Part shown: positions 20,647 to 27,782 of the stretch, in pieces
Position numbering within the stretch: position 1 is the stretch's first letter
Layout: every line of letters starts with the position of its first letter
Virus record (IMG/VR): IMGVR_UViG_3300022074_000242
Location: 1 to 30,294 of that record
DNA length: 30,294 bases
Reading direction: 5' to 3' (one strand)
From: a virus
Notes under the pieces: generated by a model
The model's input: the letters and a program-made list of their open reading frames with translations, nothing else
Databases searched by the model: none
Told to the model about the DNA's origin: nothing
Program-made: the position numbers and the translations under genes

Positions 20647-21091
20647 AGAAAGTTATGTAAAACGTCGCAAGGCTGAGATTAAAAAAAGAAAGCAGGAGTC
20701 CGGTAGGCCATCCAAGAAAGATTTGGCGGCTAATTCTCCCGGCGGCAGGAAGAAGGTGGGTCGTCCGAAGGGTGATGCTACGATAATCAACGAGTATAAA
20801 TCGCGTATGCTGGCCTCTCCGAAGTCCAAGCGCGTATTGGATACGATATTTGATGCGGCGTTAGACCATGACCACAAGAATCAGGCGGCGGCATGGAAGT
20901 TAGTCATGGATCGGATACTGCCTGTGGCGGCATTTGAAAAAGATGTCGTGCAAAATGGCGGAAAATCTGCTATTCAGATCAACATTACGGGCGTAGGCAC
21001 TGCTGAAGTCAAGGATGTTGGCATGGATTCTAGCGAATTCGATCCCAACACTATCCAACCTACGGTTATTAACCAAGTAAACGAGGATTAA
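20639..21091 (+). CDS. terS: Terminase small subunit (putative)
   Basis: This protein has 150 residues. A very basic N-terminus with RPSKKD and an AT-hook-like GRPKGD, a middle helical part (INEYKSRMLASPKSKRVLDTIFDAALDHDHKNQAAAWKLVMDR), and the end ILPVAAFEKD plus a beta strand (SAIQINITGV). The helix-turn pattern and the position upstream of the large terminase fit small terminases, which recognise the packaging site. It overlaps the nuclease-like gene, and a basic protein, endolysin and small virion gene lie between it and terL. Family assignment is by pattern and context only. Confidence 0.6.
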   Translation: MAEESYVKRRKAEIKKRKQESGRPSKKDLAANSPGGRKKVGRPKGDATIINEYKSRMLASPKSKRVLDTIFDAALDHDHKNQAAAWKLVMDRILPVAAFEKDVVQNGGKSAIQINITGVGTAEVKDVGMDSSEFDPNTIQPTVINQVNED

Positions 21092-21094
21092 ATT

Positions 21095-21448
21095 ATGGCT
21101 AATCAAAAGAAACCCGGTCAAAAGAAAACCGTAACCAAGAGTCCAGTAAAAATAACTCCACGGAAGTTCAGGGACGCATACGACAAAAACTTTGGCAAAT
21201 TACTTGACGAAAACTCATCTAAAATAAGAGCGGCTCGTGAAAAAAACAGATCAACAGATGCCGGAGTTAAAATGATTGAGCAACTTGCGGAAAAAGCTCA
21301 CAAACAAACAGAAAAAGAACTTGGGTATACCAACCTTGAAGCAATAGAAAGGGGTTATCAGAAAAGAACATCAACTCCCAAAGCAAAAGCTGTAACAAAA
21401 GCAAGAGCAACTGTGAAGAGGTACAAGAAAGGCTCTTACAAAAAATGA
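21095..21448 (+). CDS. Very basic small protein
   Basis: This protein has 117 residues, about a third Lys or Arg. A Lys-rich start (NQKKPGQKKTVTKSPVKI), a central helical part (FRDAYDKNFGKLLDENSSKIRAAREK), and a basic tail (KARATVKRYKKGSYKK). No cysteines, no membrane segment. It lies three bases after terS and overlaps the endolysin by four. It may bind DNA in the packaging or capsid process. Family unknown. Confidence 0.55.
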   Translation: MANQKKPGQKKTVTKSPVKITPRKFRDAYDKNFGKLLDENSSKIRAAREKNRSTDAGVKMIEQLAEKAHKQTEKELGYTNLEAIERGYQKRTSTPKAKAVTKARATVKRYKKGSYKK

Positions 21449-21789
21449 AATACTTTAGATTAGAAGAGTTCGACTGCACCCATACAGGTCTTAACGAAAT
21501 GGATCAGGCGTTTTTAGAAAGGCTCGTACAACTAAGGGAGGCTTGCGGCTTTCCTTTTGTGATTACCAGTGGGTATCGCCACGAATCTCACCCCAACGAG
21601 GTGAACAAAAAAAATCCTGGCACACACAACCAAGGGATTGCCGCTGATATCCGCGTAACAAGTGGAGTTGAGCGCATGAACATTGTGCACGAAGCTGTGA
21701 AGATGGACTTCGGCGGCATTGGCGTAGCCAAAACCTTTGTCCATGTCGATGATCGTAAGACAACGCCAGTTATGTGGACGTATTCCTAA
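21445..21789 (+). CDS. Endolysin, M15 peptidase (L-Ala-D-Glu/D-Ala-type)
   Basis: This protein has 114 residues, the size of a minimal M15_3-type peptidase domain. Key residues: SGYR at 42-45, His61 and Asp68 in THNQGIAADI, and His100 with Asp102 in FVHVDD, the zinc ligands and active-site region of VanY/M15 enzymes. These cut peptide crosslinks of peptidoglycan at lysis. No signal peptide is present, so release needs the holin, encoded at 1780-2124. Its position in the packaging operon is unusual but seen in some podophages. The start overlaps the previous gene (ATGA). Confidence 0.85.
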   Translation: MKYFRLEEFDCTHTGLNEMDQAFLERLVQLREACGFPFVITSGYRHESHPNEVNKKNPGTHNQGIAADIRVTSGVERMNIVHEAVKMDFGGIGVAKTFVHVDDRKTTPVMWTYS

Positions 21790-22145
21790 TGCTGTATACA
21801 AAGAACAAGAACCTAACAGACACCAGTACGCAAAAGATTGTAGAAATTCCTCTTGGTTACGTTGCACATTGGAACATGGCGTTTGTAGCTAACCTACATA
21901 ACTCTACTAATGACATTACGTTGTTTATAAAAAAACCCGACCCTAATACTCCAGACGTGTACATTTATAACGGCACTAACATATCGTCAAAAGAAAACTT
22001 GTTGCTTGACGGTAATGCGGTGTTTGTACTACAACCGGGAGACATTATCAGAGCATCAGCAGGTAGTGCGGGCAACATCGAAGTAGTAGTTACGTTTGAT
22101 CTGTTAGAAGCACCAGCGGTGTTCAATAAATTCAATGGATCATAG
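21789..22145 (+). CDS. Small virion/decoration-like protein
   Basis: This protein has 118 residues from the ATG at 21789, which overlaps the endolysin stop (TAATG); a longer in-frame start exists but overlaps more. It is beta-rich: VEIPLGYVAHWNMAFVANLHNS, DITLFIKKPD, VYIYNGTNIS, LLLDGNAVFVLQPGDIIRASAGS, then IEVVVTFDLLE. This looks like a jelly-roll or Ig-like virion protein, similar in style to the protein after the coat gene. Function is unknown; head or tail decoration is likely by composition. Confidence 0.55.
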   Translation: MLYTKNKNLTDTSTQKIVEIPLGYVAHWNMAFVANLHNSTNDITLFIKKPDPNTPDVYIYNGTNISSKENLLLDGNAVFVLQPGDIIRASAGSAGNIEVVVTFDLLEAPAVFNKFNGS

Positions 22146-22151
22146 CTTTCT

Positions 22152-23405
22152 ATGAGTGATCTCAATATAGAGTTACTGCCTTGGCAACAGAAGGTCTGGG
22201 CAGACGATACCCGATTTAAAATTGTAGCGGCTGGCAGACGAACGGGTAAGTCTCGCCTCGCCGCATGGATGTTGATAGTAAATGCTCTGCAGGCCGATAG
22301 GGGACATGTATTCTACGTTGCACCAACGCAAGGACAGGCGCGGGACATCATGTGGCAAACTCTTTTGGAGTTGGGTCATCCTGTTATCGCTGGCAGTCAC
22401 ATCAACAATTTACAGATCAAGCTCATCAACGGAGCTACAATCAGCCTCAAAGGGGCAGATAGACCAGAAACAATGCGAGGTGTTAGCCTCAAGTTCTTAG
22501 TCTTAGATGAATACGCGGACATGAAGCCCGACGTATTCGAGCAAATCCTGAGACCAGCACTTGCGGATCAGAAGGGGTGTGCCATGTTTATTGGTACGCC
22601 AATGGGAAGGAATCACTTCTACGAATTGTATAAGTATGCGGAGTTAGGTGATGATGAAACTTACGCGGCCTACCATTTTACTTCTTACGATAATCCTCTG
22701 CTTGATAAAGATGAAATCAATATTGCTAAAAGGAGTATGTCTAGTTATGCGTTTCGTCAAGAATTTATGGCTTCGTTTGAGGCTCGTGGGTCAGAAATGT
22801 TTAAAGAAGATTGGGTCCGTGTTGAAGAAGACCGAGAGCCCCGTGGTGACTACTACATCGCCATCGACCTCGCCGGCTTTGAAGAAGTCAACAAAAAGCG
22901 CACCAAAAACACGAAGCTCGACGAAACCGCGATCGCCGTCGTCGACGTCTCGGAAGAAGGCTGGTACGTCGAAAACATCATCTACGGCAGGTGGACGCTC
23001 GACGAAACGGCAGTCAAAATCTTCCAAGCAGTAAGAGACTACAGACCTGTATCGGTAGGCATAGAAAGGGGCATAGCCAAGCAAGCGGTTATGTCCCCAC
23101 TTACTGATTTACAAAAGAAGTACGGCACGTTCTTTCGGGTAGAAGAACTAACCCACGGCAACAAGAAGAAGGTCGATAGGGTTATGTGGGCACTGCAAGG
23201 TCGCTTTGAAAATGGATACGTAACACTAAATAAAGGTGAGTGGAACACAAGATTCCTTGACCAACTCTTTCAATTCCCTGATCCTTTGACCCACGACGAT
23301 TTGATAGACGCATTAGCTTACATTGACCAACTAGCAAATGTGGCTTACGACTATGAATACGAAATAGACGACCACGACATTTTAGATATAGTGGCGGGAT
23401 ACTAA
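22152..23405 (+). CDS. terL: Terminase large subunit
   Basis: This protein has 417 residues. Walker A GRRTGKS at 28-34 in a LPWQQKVWADD...KIVAAGRRTGKS start, Walker B LVLDE with Asp119-Glu120, a coupling SAT-like IGTPMG at 147-152, then the RNase H-like nuclease domain with the first metal Asp in YYIAIDLAG (Asp239) and a late acidic pair in THDDLIDALAY. Together these make an ATP-driven packaging motor with headful or cos-type nuclease. The stretch 22848-23030 (residues 233-293) uses strikingly GC-rich third codon positions compared with the rest. Portal follows one base after the stop. Confidence 0.92.
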   Translation: MSDLNIELLPWQQKVWADDTRFKIVAAGRRTGKSRLAAWMLIVNALQADRGHVFYVAPTQGQARDIMWQTLLELGHPVIAGSHINNLQIKLINGATISLKGADRPETMRGVSLKFLVLDEYADMKPDVFEQILRPALADQKGCAMFIGTPMGRNHFYELYKYAELGDDETYAAYHFTSYDNPLLDKDEINIAKRSMSSYAFRQEFMASFEARGSEMFKEDWVRVEEDREPRGDYYIAIDLAGFEEVNKKRTKNTKLDETAIAVVDVSEEGWYVENIIYGRWTLDETAVKIFQAVRDYRPVSVGIERGIAKQAVMSPLTDLQKKYGTFFRVEELTHGNKKKVDRVMWALQGRFENGYVTLNKGEWNTRFLDQLFQFPDPLTHDDLIDALAYIDQLANVAYDYEYEIDDHDILDIVAGY

Positions 23406-23406
23406 T

Positions 23407-25428
23407 ATGAGCGATCTATACGAAGACGACCCCATCCTTATTGAGGAATCTGTTGAAGGGTGGGTAATGACTAAGTGCGAAGACTGGCGAGATTACTATG
23501 AGTCAAACTATGAAGCGCGTTTTGAAGAATACTATCGGCTTTGGCGTGGCATTTGGGACCCTGCTGATAGTGAGCGTAGGTCTGAGCGTAGCCGTATTAT
23601 TTCTCCTGCTTTACAGCAGGCTGTTGAGTCCAATGTTGCGGAGCTTGAAGAGGCAACTTTTGGCAGAGGCAAGTGGTTCGATGTCTCGGATAATCTAGGT
23701 GATACCGAACGCCAAGACGTTTTGTTCTTGCGAAACAAACTTACCGAAGACTTTGAAGAGTCCATGATACGCAAGGCTGTTGCTGAATGCCTTATTAATG
23801 CGGCTGTCTTTGGCACAGGCATTGGCGAGATCGTTATCGAAGAAGTTAAGGAGATGGTGCCTGCTACTCAGCCCATCATGGATGGTGACCTTCAAGCTGT
23901 TGGCGTTAACATCCAAGACAAGGTGAAGGTAAAGCTTCGCCCTGTACTCCCACAAAACTTTTTGATTGATCCTGTTGCGACCAGTGTTGATGAGGCATTA
24001 GGCGTTTGTATTGATGAGTTTGTTAGCCGACACCAAGTCGAGCTTCTTCAAGAGCAAGGCGTTTATCGTGATGAATACGTAGGTCCTGCGGCTCCCGATA
24101 CAGATCTTGAGCCAGATCAAGACATCACAATCTACAATGATGACAAGGTGCGCCTAACCAAATACTACGGTCTTGTTCCCCGTGAGCTACTTGCTGATGC
24201 AGTTGGTGATGATGGCTTAGAAAATGTCGAAGAAGGCAAATACGTTGAAGCTGTCATCGTTATTGCTAACGGTGGGATTCTTCTCAAGGCAGAAGCCAAT
24301 CCTTACATGATGACTGACCGACCCGTAGTTGCATTCCCTTGGGATGTAGTGCCAGGGCGATTTTGGGGAAGAGGTGTTTGTGAGAAAGGCTACAACTCAC
24401 AAAAGGCACTCGACACAGAACTTCGAGCTAGAATTGATGCACTAAGCCTTACTATTCACCCAATGATGGCCTTAGATGCGACAAGGCTACCTAGAGGTGC
24501 TAAGCCAGAAGTACGCCCCGGCAAGATGATTCTGACTAATGGAGATCCTAGAGAGGTACTCCAGCCATTTAACTTTGGTCAGGTCAGTCAGATTACGTTT
24601 GCACAGGCTGGTGCATTACAGCAGATGGTTCAACAAGCTACTGGCGCAGTAGATTCAGCAGGCATTGCCGGAAGCGTAAACGGAGAGGCAACTGCCGCAG
24701 GTATTAGTATGTCACTAGGCGCGATCATTAAGCGCCACAAGCGAACACTAATTAACTTCCAACAGTCTTTCTTAATTCCCTTTGTTAAGAAGGCCGCATA
24801 TAGGTACATGCAATTTGATCCCGAAACTTACCCCGTTGCAGATTACAAGTTTAACGCTAGCAGTACTCTGGGTATTATTGCTCGTGAGTACGAAGTTACT
24901 CAGCTAGTTCAGCTACTACAAACCATGGGTCAAGAGTCGCCACTGTACCCAACGCTAGTTCAAAGCATCATAGACAATATGAACTTATCTAATCGCGAAG
25001 AACTTATTGCGGCTATGTCTCAGGCTATGCAACCTAATCCGCAGGCACAGCAAATGCAGATGGCTGTTCAGCAAGCGCAGATGGCATTCCAGCAATCTCA
25101 GACAGCGGCTCTCAATGCACAAGCGCAAGAGTCTGCGGCAAGAGCAGGCAAGCTGGTTGCAGAAGCGCAAGCTGTGCCGGAAGAGCTTGAGATTGACAAG
25201 ATCAATGCTATTACACGTAACCTTAAGGAAGGTGACCAAGACGACAGAGAGTTTGAGCGTCGTATGAAGGTTGCCGAAGTATTACTGAAAGAACGTCAAC
25301 TCGAAGGAAAAGATAATGTTAACCGACAGAGAACTCCAAATGATCTTCAGCAGGTTCAACAACCAGCTAGAGCCCCTGCGCCGCCAAGTGGAGGAGCTTC
25401 AATCCAAGATGGAGGCTTTAACCAATGA
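23407..25428 (+). CDS. Portal protein
   Basis: This protein has 673 residues, in the size range of P22-like portals. Near the N-terminus: WRDYYESNYEARFEEYYRLWRGI and SRIISPALQQAVESNVAELEEATFG, the region that anchors most podophage portals. Central segments include FPWDVVPGRFWGRGVCEKG and a helical crown-like part; the C-terminus has long Gln/Ala-rich helices (residues about 545-590) and a low-complexity end. The portal forms the dodecameric ring at the capsid vertex that the terminase docks on. Its last 110 bases overlap a short separate frame at 25316 and its stop overlaps the next gene by four. Confidence 0.88.
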   Translation: MSDLYEDDPILIEESVEGWVMTKCEDWRDYYESNYEARFEEYYRLWRGIWDPADSERRSERSRIISPALQQAVESNVAELEEATFGRGKWFDVSDNLGDTERQDVLFLRNKLTEDFEESMIRKAVAECLINAAVFGTGIGEIVIEEVKEMVPATQPIMDGDLQAVGVNIQDKVKVKLRPVLPQNFLIDPVATSVDEALGVCIDEFVSRHQVELLQEQGVYRDEYVGPAAPDTDLEPDQDITIYNDDKVRLTKYYGLVPRELLADAVGDDGLENVEEGKYVEAVIVIANGGILLKAEANPYMMTDRPVVAFPWDVVPGRFWGRGVCEKGYNSQKALDTELRARIDALSLTIHPMMALDATRLPRGAKPEVRPGKMILTNGDPREVLQPFNFGQVSQITFAQAGALQQMVQQATGAVDSAGIAGSVNGEATAAGISMSLGAIIKRHKRTLINFQQSFLIPFVKKAAYRYMQFDPETYPVADYKFNASSTLGIIAREYEVTQLVQLLQTMGQESPLYPTLVQSIIDNMNLSNREELIAAMSQAMQPNPQAQQMQMAVQQAQMAFQQSQTAALNAQAQESAARAGKLVAEAQAVPEELEIDKINAITRNLKEGDQDDREFERRMKVAEVLLKERQLEGKDNVNRQRTPNDLQQVQQPARAPAPPSGGASIQDGGFNQ

Positions 25429-25507
25429 GCAAGAAGGACCCAAGACTGGCACGCGTAGGCGTAAGCGGGTACAACAAGCCGAAGAGAACACCCAGCCATC
25501 CCACTAA
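25316..25507 (+). CDS. Nested small coiled-coil protein across the portal end
   Basis: This protein would have 63 residues, in another frame than portal. The ATG follows a good site (GAAGGAAAAGATA). The sequence shows a clean heptad coiled coil (FNNQLEPLRRQVEELQSKMEAL), then a basic patch GTRRRKR. The frame covers the last 113 bases of the portal gene, where portal itself is low complexity, and the first 83 bases of the following gene. The meaningful helical pattern in a frame that is not selected by its neighbours argues that it is real. Possible assembly helper. Moderate confidence; could still be chance. Confidence 0.5.
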   Translation: MLTDRELQMIFSRFNNQLEPLRRQVEELQSKMEALTNEQEGPKTGTRRRKRVQQAEENTQPSH

Positions 25508-25709
25508 ATCGCATGTTGTAGTTGCGAAAGATGGTGATAAGATCAAGACAATTCGATTTGGTCAGCAAGGTGTAAAGGGTGCAGGCAAGAATCCTAAGAG
25601 CGCAAAAGATAAAGCGCGAAAGAAAAGTTACTATGCCCGGCACAATGCTCAAGACTCAAATCCCAGTAAACTATCTGCGCGTTATTGGTCGCATAAGGTC
25701 AAATGGTAA
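25425..25709 (+). CDS. Small very basic conserved phage protein
   Basis: This protein has 94 residues. Pattern: HVVVAKDGDKIKTIRFGQQGVKGAGKN, a Lys/Arg-rich linker (KARKKSYYARHNAQD), and the end SARYWSHKVKW. I recognise the IRFGQQGV...K..R..Y.ARH....S.RYW..KVKW pattern from small proteins of many phages near portal genes; their role is unknown, with DNA or capsid binding suggested by charge. It overlaps portal by four bases and the next gene by one (TAATG). First of four consecutive very basic proteins. Confidence 0.65.
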   Translation: MSKKDPRLARVGVSGYNKPKRTPSHPTKSHVVVAKDGDKIKTIRFGQQGVKGAGKNPKSAKDKARKKSYYARHNAQDSNPSKLSARYWSHKVKW

Positions 25710-25972
25710 TGGCTAAGGGCGTAAAGCATTACAAGCGTGATGGCACTGAACACAAAGGTGGCACACATAAAATGCCGGATGGTACGCTCCATTCTGGCAA
25801 GTCTCATGGTAAAACGTCGGTAAAACTATTTCATTTTGATGATCTCTCACAGAAAGCAAAGGAGAAAGCAATGCCTGGCTATGGAATGAAGTCAATGAAG
25901 CCTAAGAAGAAAAAACCTGCACTGCCTAAGCGTGGTCAGCGCACAATGACCAATCGAAAGAAAAAGAAGTAG
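25709..25972 (+). CDS. Small basic phage protein
   Basis: This protein has 87 residues from the ATG at 25709 (TAATG overlap with the preceding stop); an ATG two codons earlier is also possible. Sequence: AKGVKHYKRDGTEHKGGTHKMPDGTLHSGKSHGKTS, then KLFHFDDLSQKAKEKA and a C-terminal polybasic tail. The HYKRDGTEHKGGTHKMPDG and H-rich hairpin repeats recur in podophage structural regions. Histidines could bind metal or DNA. No enzymatic motif. Second of the basic cluster. Confidence 0.6.
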   Translation: MAKGVKHYKRDGTEHKGGTHKMPDGTLHSGKSHGKTSVKLFHFDDLSQKAKEKAMPGYGMKSMKPKKKKPALPKRGQRTMTNRKKKK

Positions 25973-25974
25973 TT

Positions 25975-26154
25975 ATGCCCAAGGCAAAGGCAAAGCCTAA
26001 AAAGAAAAGCACGATACCCGCAAACGTAAAGAACAAGGCTCTTTACTCGCGCGTAAAGTCTGAGGCTAAGCGCAAGTTTGACGTTTATCCCAGTGCGTAT
26101 GCTAATGCTTGGCTTGTTAAGACCTATAAAAAACGTGGCGGTACATATGGCTAA
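25975..26154 (+). CDS. Small basic phage protein (LYSRVK...YANAWLV type)
   Basis: This protein has 59 residues. After a Lys-rich start (MPKAKAKPKKKSTIP), the ordered part reads VKNKALYSRVKSEAKRKFDVYPSAYANAWLVKTYKKRGGTYG. Short phage proteins of the type LYxRVKxEAKxKFxxYPSAYANxWLVxxYKxRGG recur next to portal, scaffold and coat genes; their function is unknown. It starts three bases after the previous stop and overlaps the next gene by eight bases. Third of the basic cluster. Confidence 0.65.
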   Translation: MPKAKAKPKKKSTIPANVKNKALYSRVKSEAKRKFDVYPSAYANAWLVKTYKKRGGTYG

Positions 26155-26401
26155 GACAAAAAAAGGTCTTACCAAGTGGTTTAAAGAAGAGTGGGTTGAT
26201 GTTAAGACGGGCAAGCCTTGCGGTCGTAAGTCTGCGAAGAAAAGCAAGCGCCCCTACCCTTCTTGCAGGCCAAAAGCGGTAGCGGCTAAAATGACTGCGG
26301 CAGAAAAACGCTCATCAGCAAAGCGTAAAACTGGGCCAGCAAAAATTAAACATGCAGTAACAGCTTCGGGGCGGAGAAGAAAAACTACTAAAAAAGCCTG
26401 A
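26147..26401 (+). CDS. DUF5872-like basic protein
   Basis: This protein has 84 residues from the ATG at 26147; a longer frame upstream overlaps the preceding gene and has no ribosome site. Pattern: GLTKWFKEEWVDVKTGKPCGRKSAKKSKRPYPSCRP, then KMTAAEKRSSAKRKTGPAKIKHAV. This arrangement of WF.E.WVD, PCGRK and YP.C.P fits DUF5872 as I recall it. Two cysteines in CGRK and SCRP may bind metal. The Lys-rich rest suggests DNA or procapsid contact. Fourth of the basic cluster, followed by a 53-base gap. Confidence 0.55.
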   Translation: MAKTKKGLTKWFKEEWVDVKTGKPCGRKSAKKSKRPYPSCRPKAVAAKMTAAEKRSSAKRKTGPAKIKHAVTASGRRRKTTKKA

Positions 26402-26454
26402 CATTTTTAAAAAACCGTGCTACAAGGCACAAATCAACCAAAAGAGAATGAAGT

Positions 26455-26709
26455 ATGACACCTGAGCTTGAGGAGTATTTTGATAACTACAATACGCTTT
26501 TTAACCATGCAGGTTATAAGCAACTTGTAGAAGAGCTGGCTAACAATGCAAAACAGTTAGCAGACATTCAAACTATTAGCGATCAGGAAGAATTTTTTTA
26601 TCGCAAGGGGCAGGTTACCGCTTTAGCCACAGTAATTAATTTAGAATCAACGATTACTGCGGCGCGAGACCAAGCCGAAGCGGAAGCTCAGGATGAGCTA
26701 AATGTATAA
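26455..26709 (+). CDS. Small acidic helical protein near scaffold
   Basis: This protein has 84 residues, helical throughout: LEEYFDNYNTLFNHAGYKQLVEELANNAKQL, ISDQEEFFYRKGQVTALATVINLESTITAARDQAEAEAQ. This layout (FFYRKGQxxAL with long helices) matches small proteins of many T7-like and marine phages that lie near the scaffold and coat genes; role unknown. It overlaps the next gene by eight bases. Confidence 0.6.
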   Translation: MTPELEEYFDNYNTLFNHAGYKQLVEELANNAKQLADIQTISDQEEFFYRKGQVTALATVINLESTITAARDQAEAEAQDELNV

Positions 26710-26929
26710 AATATACGATTTTCGCTGTGATTGCGGTCGTATATTTGAAAAGATGGTACGCAGTGGAGAGACAATCAGTAGGTGCGATTGTGGCTTGACT
26801 GCTACTAAAATGCTGTCAGCGCCAAAGTGCGTACTCGACGGTTCAAGTGGAGACTTTCCGGGTCGTCACATGAAGTGGGTACGAGAACATGAAAAGGCTG
26901 GCAGAAAGAGCAACCTCCATAATGATTAA
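26702..26929 (+). CDS. FmdB-like zinc-ribbon protein
   Basis: This protein has 75 residues. It opens MYKIYDFRCDCGRIFEKMVRSGETISRCDCGLTATKML, the layout of FmdB-type zinc ribbons (YxFxCxxCG...FE...CxxC...). Both knuckles here are CDCG, so spacing is shortened to C-x-C instead of C-x-x-C. The rest is helical and basic. Such zinc ribbons commonly lie near phage scaffold genes; function unknown. It starts inside the end of the previous gene and is followed by scaffold after 17 bases. Confidence 0.65.
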   Translation: MYKIYDFRCDCGRIFEKMVRSGETISRCDCGLTATKMLSAPKCVLDGSSGDFPGRHMKWVREHEKAGRKSNLHND

Positions 26930-26946
26930 GGTCACGGAGTTTAATA

Positions 26947-27765
26947 ATGTCTAGAGCAACAATCATTGATCTGCCCCCTGAAGAGGACAATGTAGGTCAG
27001 ATTGAAAACGAAGAGCCAGAGGCTCAGCTTCCAACAGAGGATTCTGTAGAAGAAGTTGAACAACCCGAAGTAGAAGAAGTCGACAGCGATATACCCGAGA
27101 AGTACAGAGGTAAGTCTTTAAGGGATGTCGTTCAAATGCACCAAGAAGTTGAAAAGGTGATGAGTCGGCATTCTTCTGAAGTTGGCGAGCTTCGTAAGGT
27201 AGTGGATGAGTACATAGCGACTCAAACACCATCAGCACCTCAACAGAACAATGTTGAGCCTGATAGTGATATTGACTATTTTACAGATCCTCAAGCGGCA
27301 GTTAATCGTGCTATTGAGAATCACCCTAAGATTAGAGAGGCTGAGGAATACTCTACAAACTACAAAAGACAAACTGCTATTGCGGAGCTAAATAACAAGC
27401 ACCCTGATATGCAAGATATATTGTCTGATGAAAAGTTTGCAGATTGGATCAAAGCCTCAAAGATTAGGACTCAGTTGTTTGTACAGGCTGACCAAGAGTA
27501 CAACGCTGATGCGGCTGACGAGCTGTTCTCTCTTTGGAAAGAACGTAAGACAGTTGCCCAGCAAACCGCAAATGTTGAAAAGCAGGTGCGGAAACAGCAA
27601 CTCAAGGCGGCTAATACAGGCAATACGAGAGGCAGTGGTGAGGGGACGAGTAGAAAGACATATCGCAGGGCCGACATTATTAAACTTATGAAAACGGACC
27701 CCGAGCGTTATCAAGCATTGTCATCAGATATTTTGCAAGCGTACGCGGAGGGTCGAGTCAAATAA
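26947..27765 (+). CDS. Scaffold protein
   Basis: This protein has 272 residues. The first 80 are very acidic (EEDNVGQIENEEPEAQLPTEDSVEEVEQPEVEEVDSD region), then a helical middle (residues 85-110; AVNRAIENHPKIREAEEY), and a long basic C-terminal part (KQLKAANTGNTRGSGEGT, KTYRRADIIKLMKTDPERYQALSSDIL, YAEGRVK). Acidic N-terminus and basic coat-binding C-terminal helix are the hallmarks of podophage scaffolds. It lies right upstream of the coat gene. The C-terminal pattern ADIIKLMKTDPERYQALSSDILQAYAEGRVK recurs in marine podophages. Confidence 0.8.
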   Translation: MSRATIIDLPPEEDNVGQIENEEPEAQLPTEDSVEEVEQPEVEEVDSDIPEKYRGKSLRDVVQMHQEVEKVMSRHSSEVGELRKVVDEYIATQTPSAPQQNNVEPDSDIDYFTDPQAAVNRAIENHPKIREAEEYSTNYKRQTAIAELNNKHPDMQDILSDEKFADWIKASKIRTQLFVQADQEYNADAADELFSLWKERKTVAQQTANVEKQVRKQQLKAANTGNTRGSGEGTSRKTYRRADIIKLMKTDPERYQALSSDILQAYAEGRVK

Positions 27766-27782
27766 TCTAAAGGAGATTTGAC

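Noticed and set aside
22791-23084. 97-residue antisense frame in terL
   Set aside because: It follows from the GC-rich third positions on the coding strand; no ribosome site and no domain pattern.
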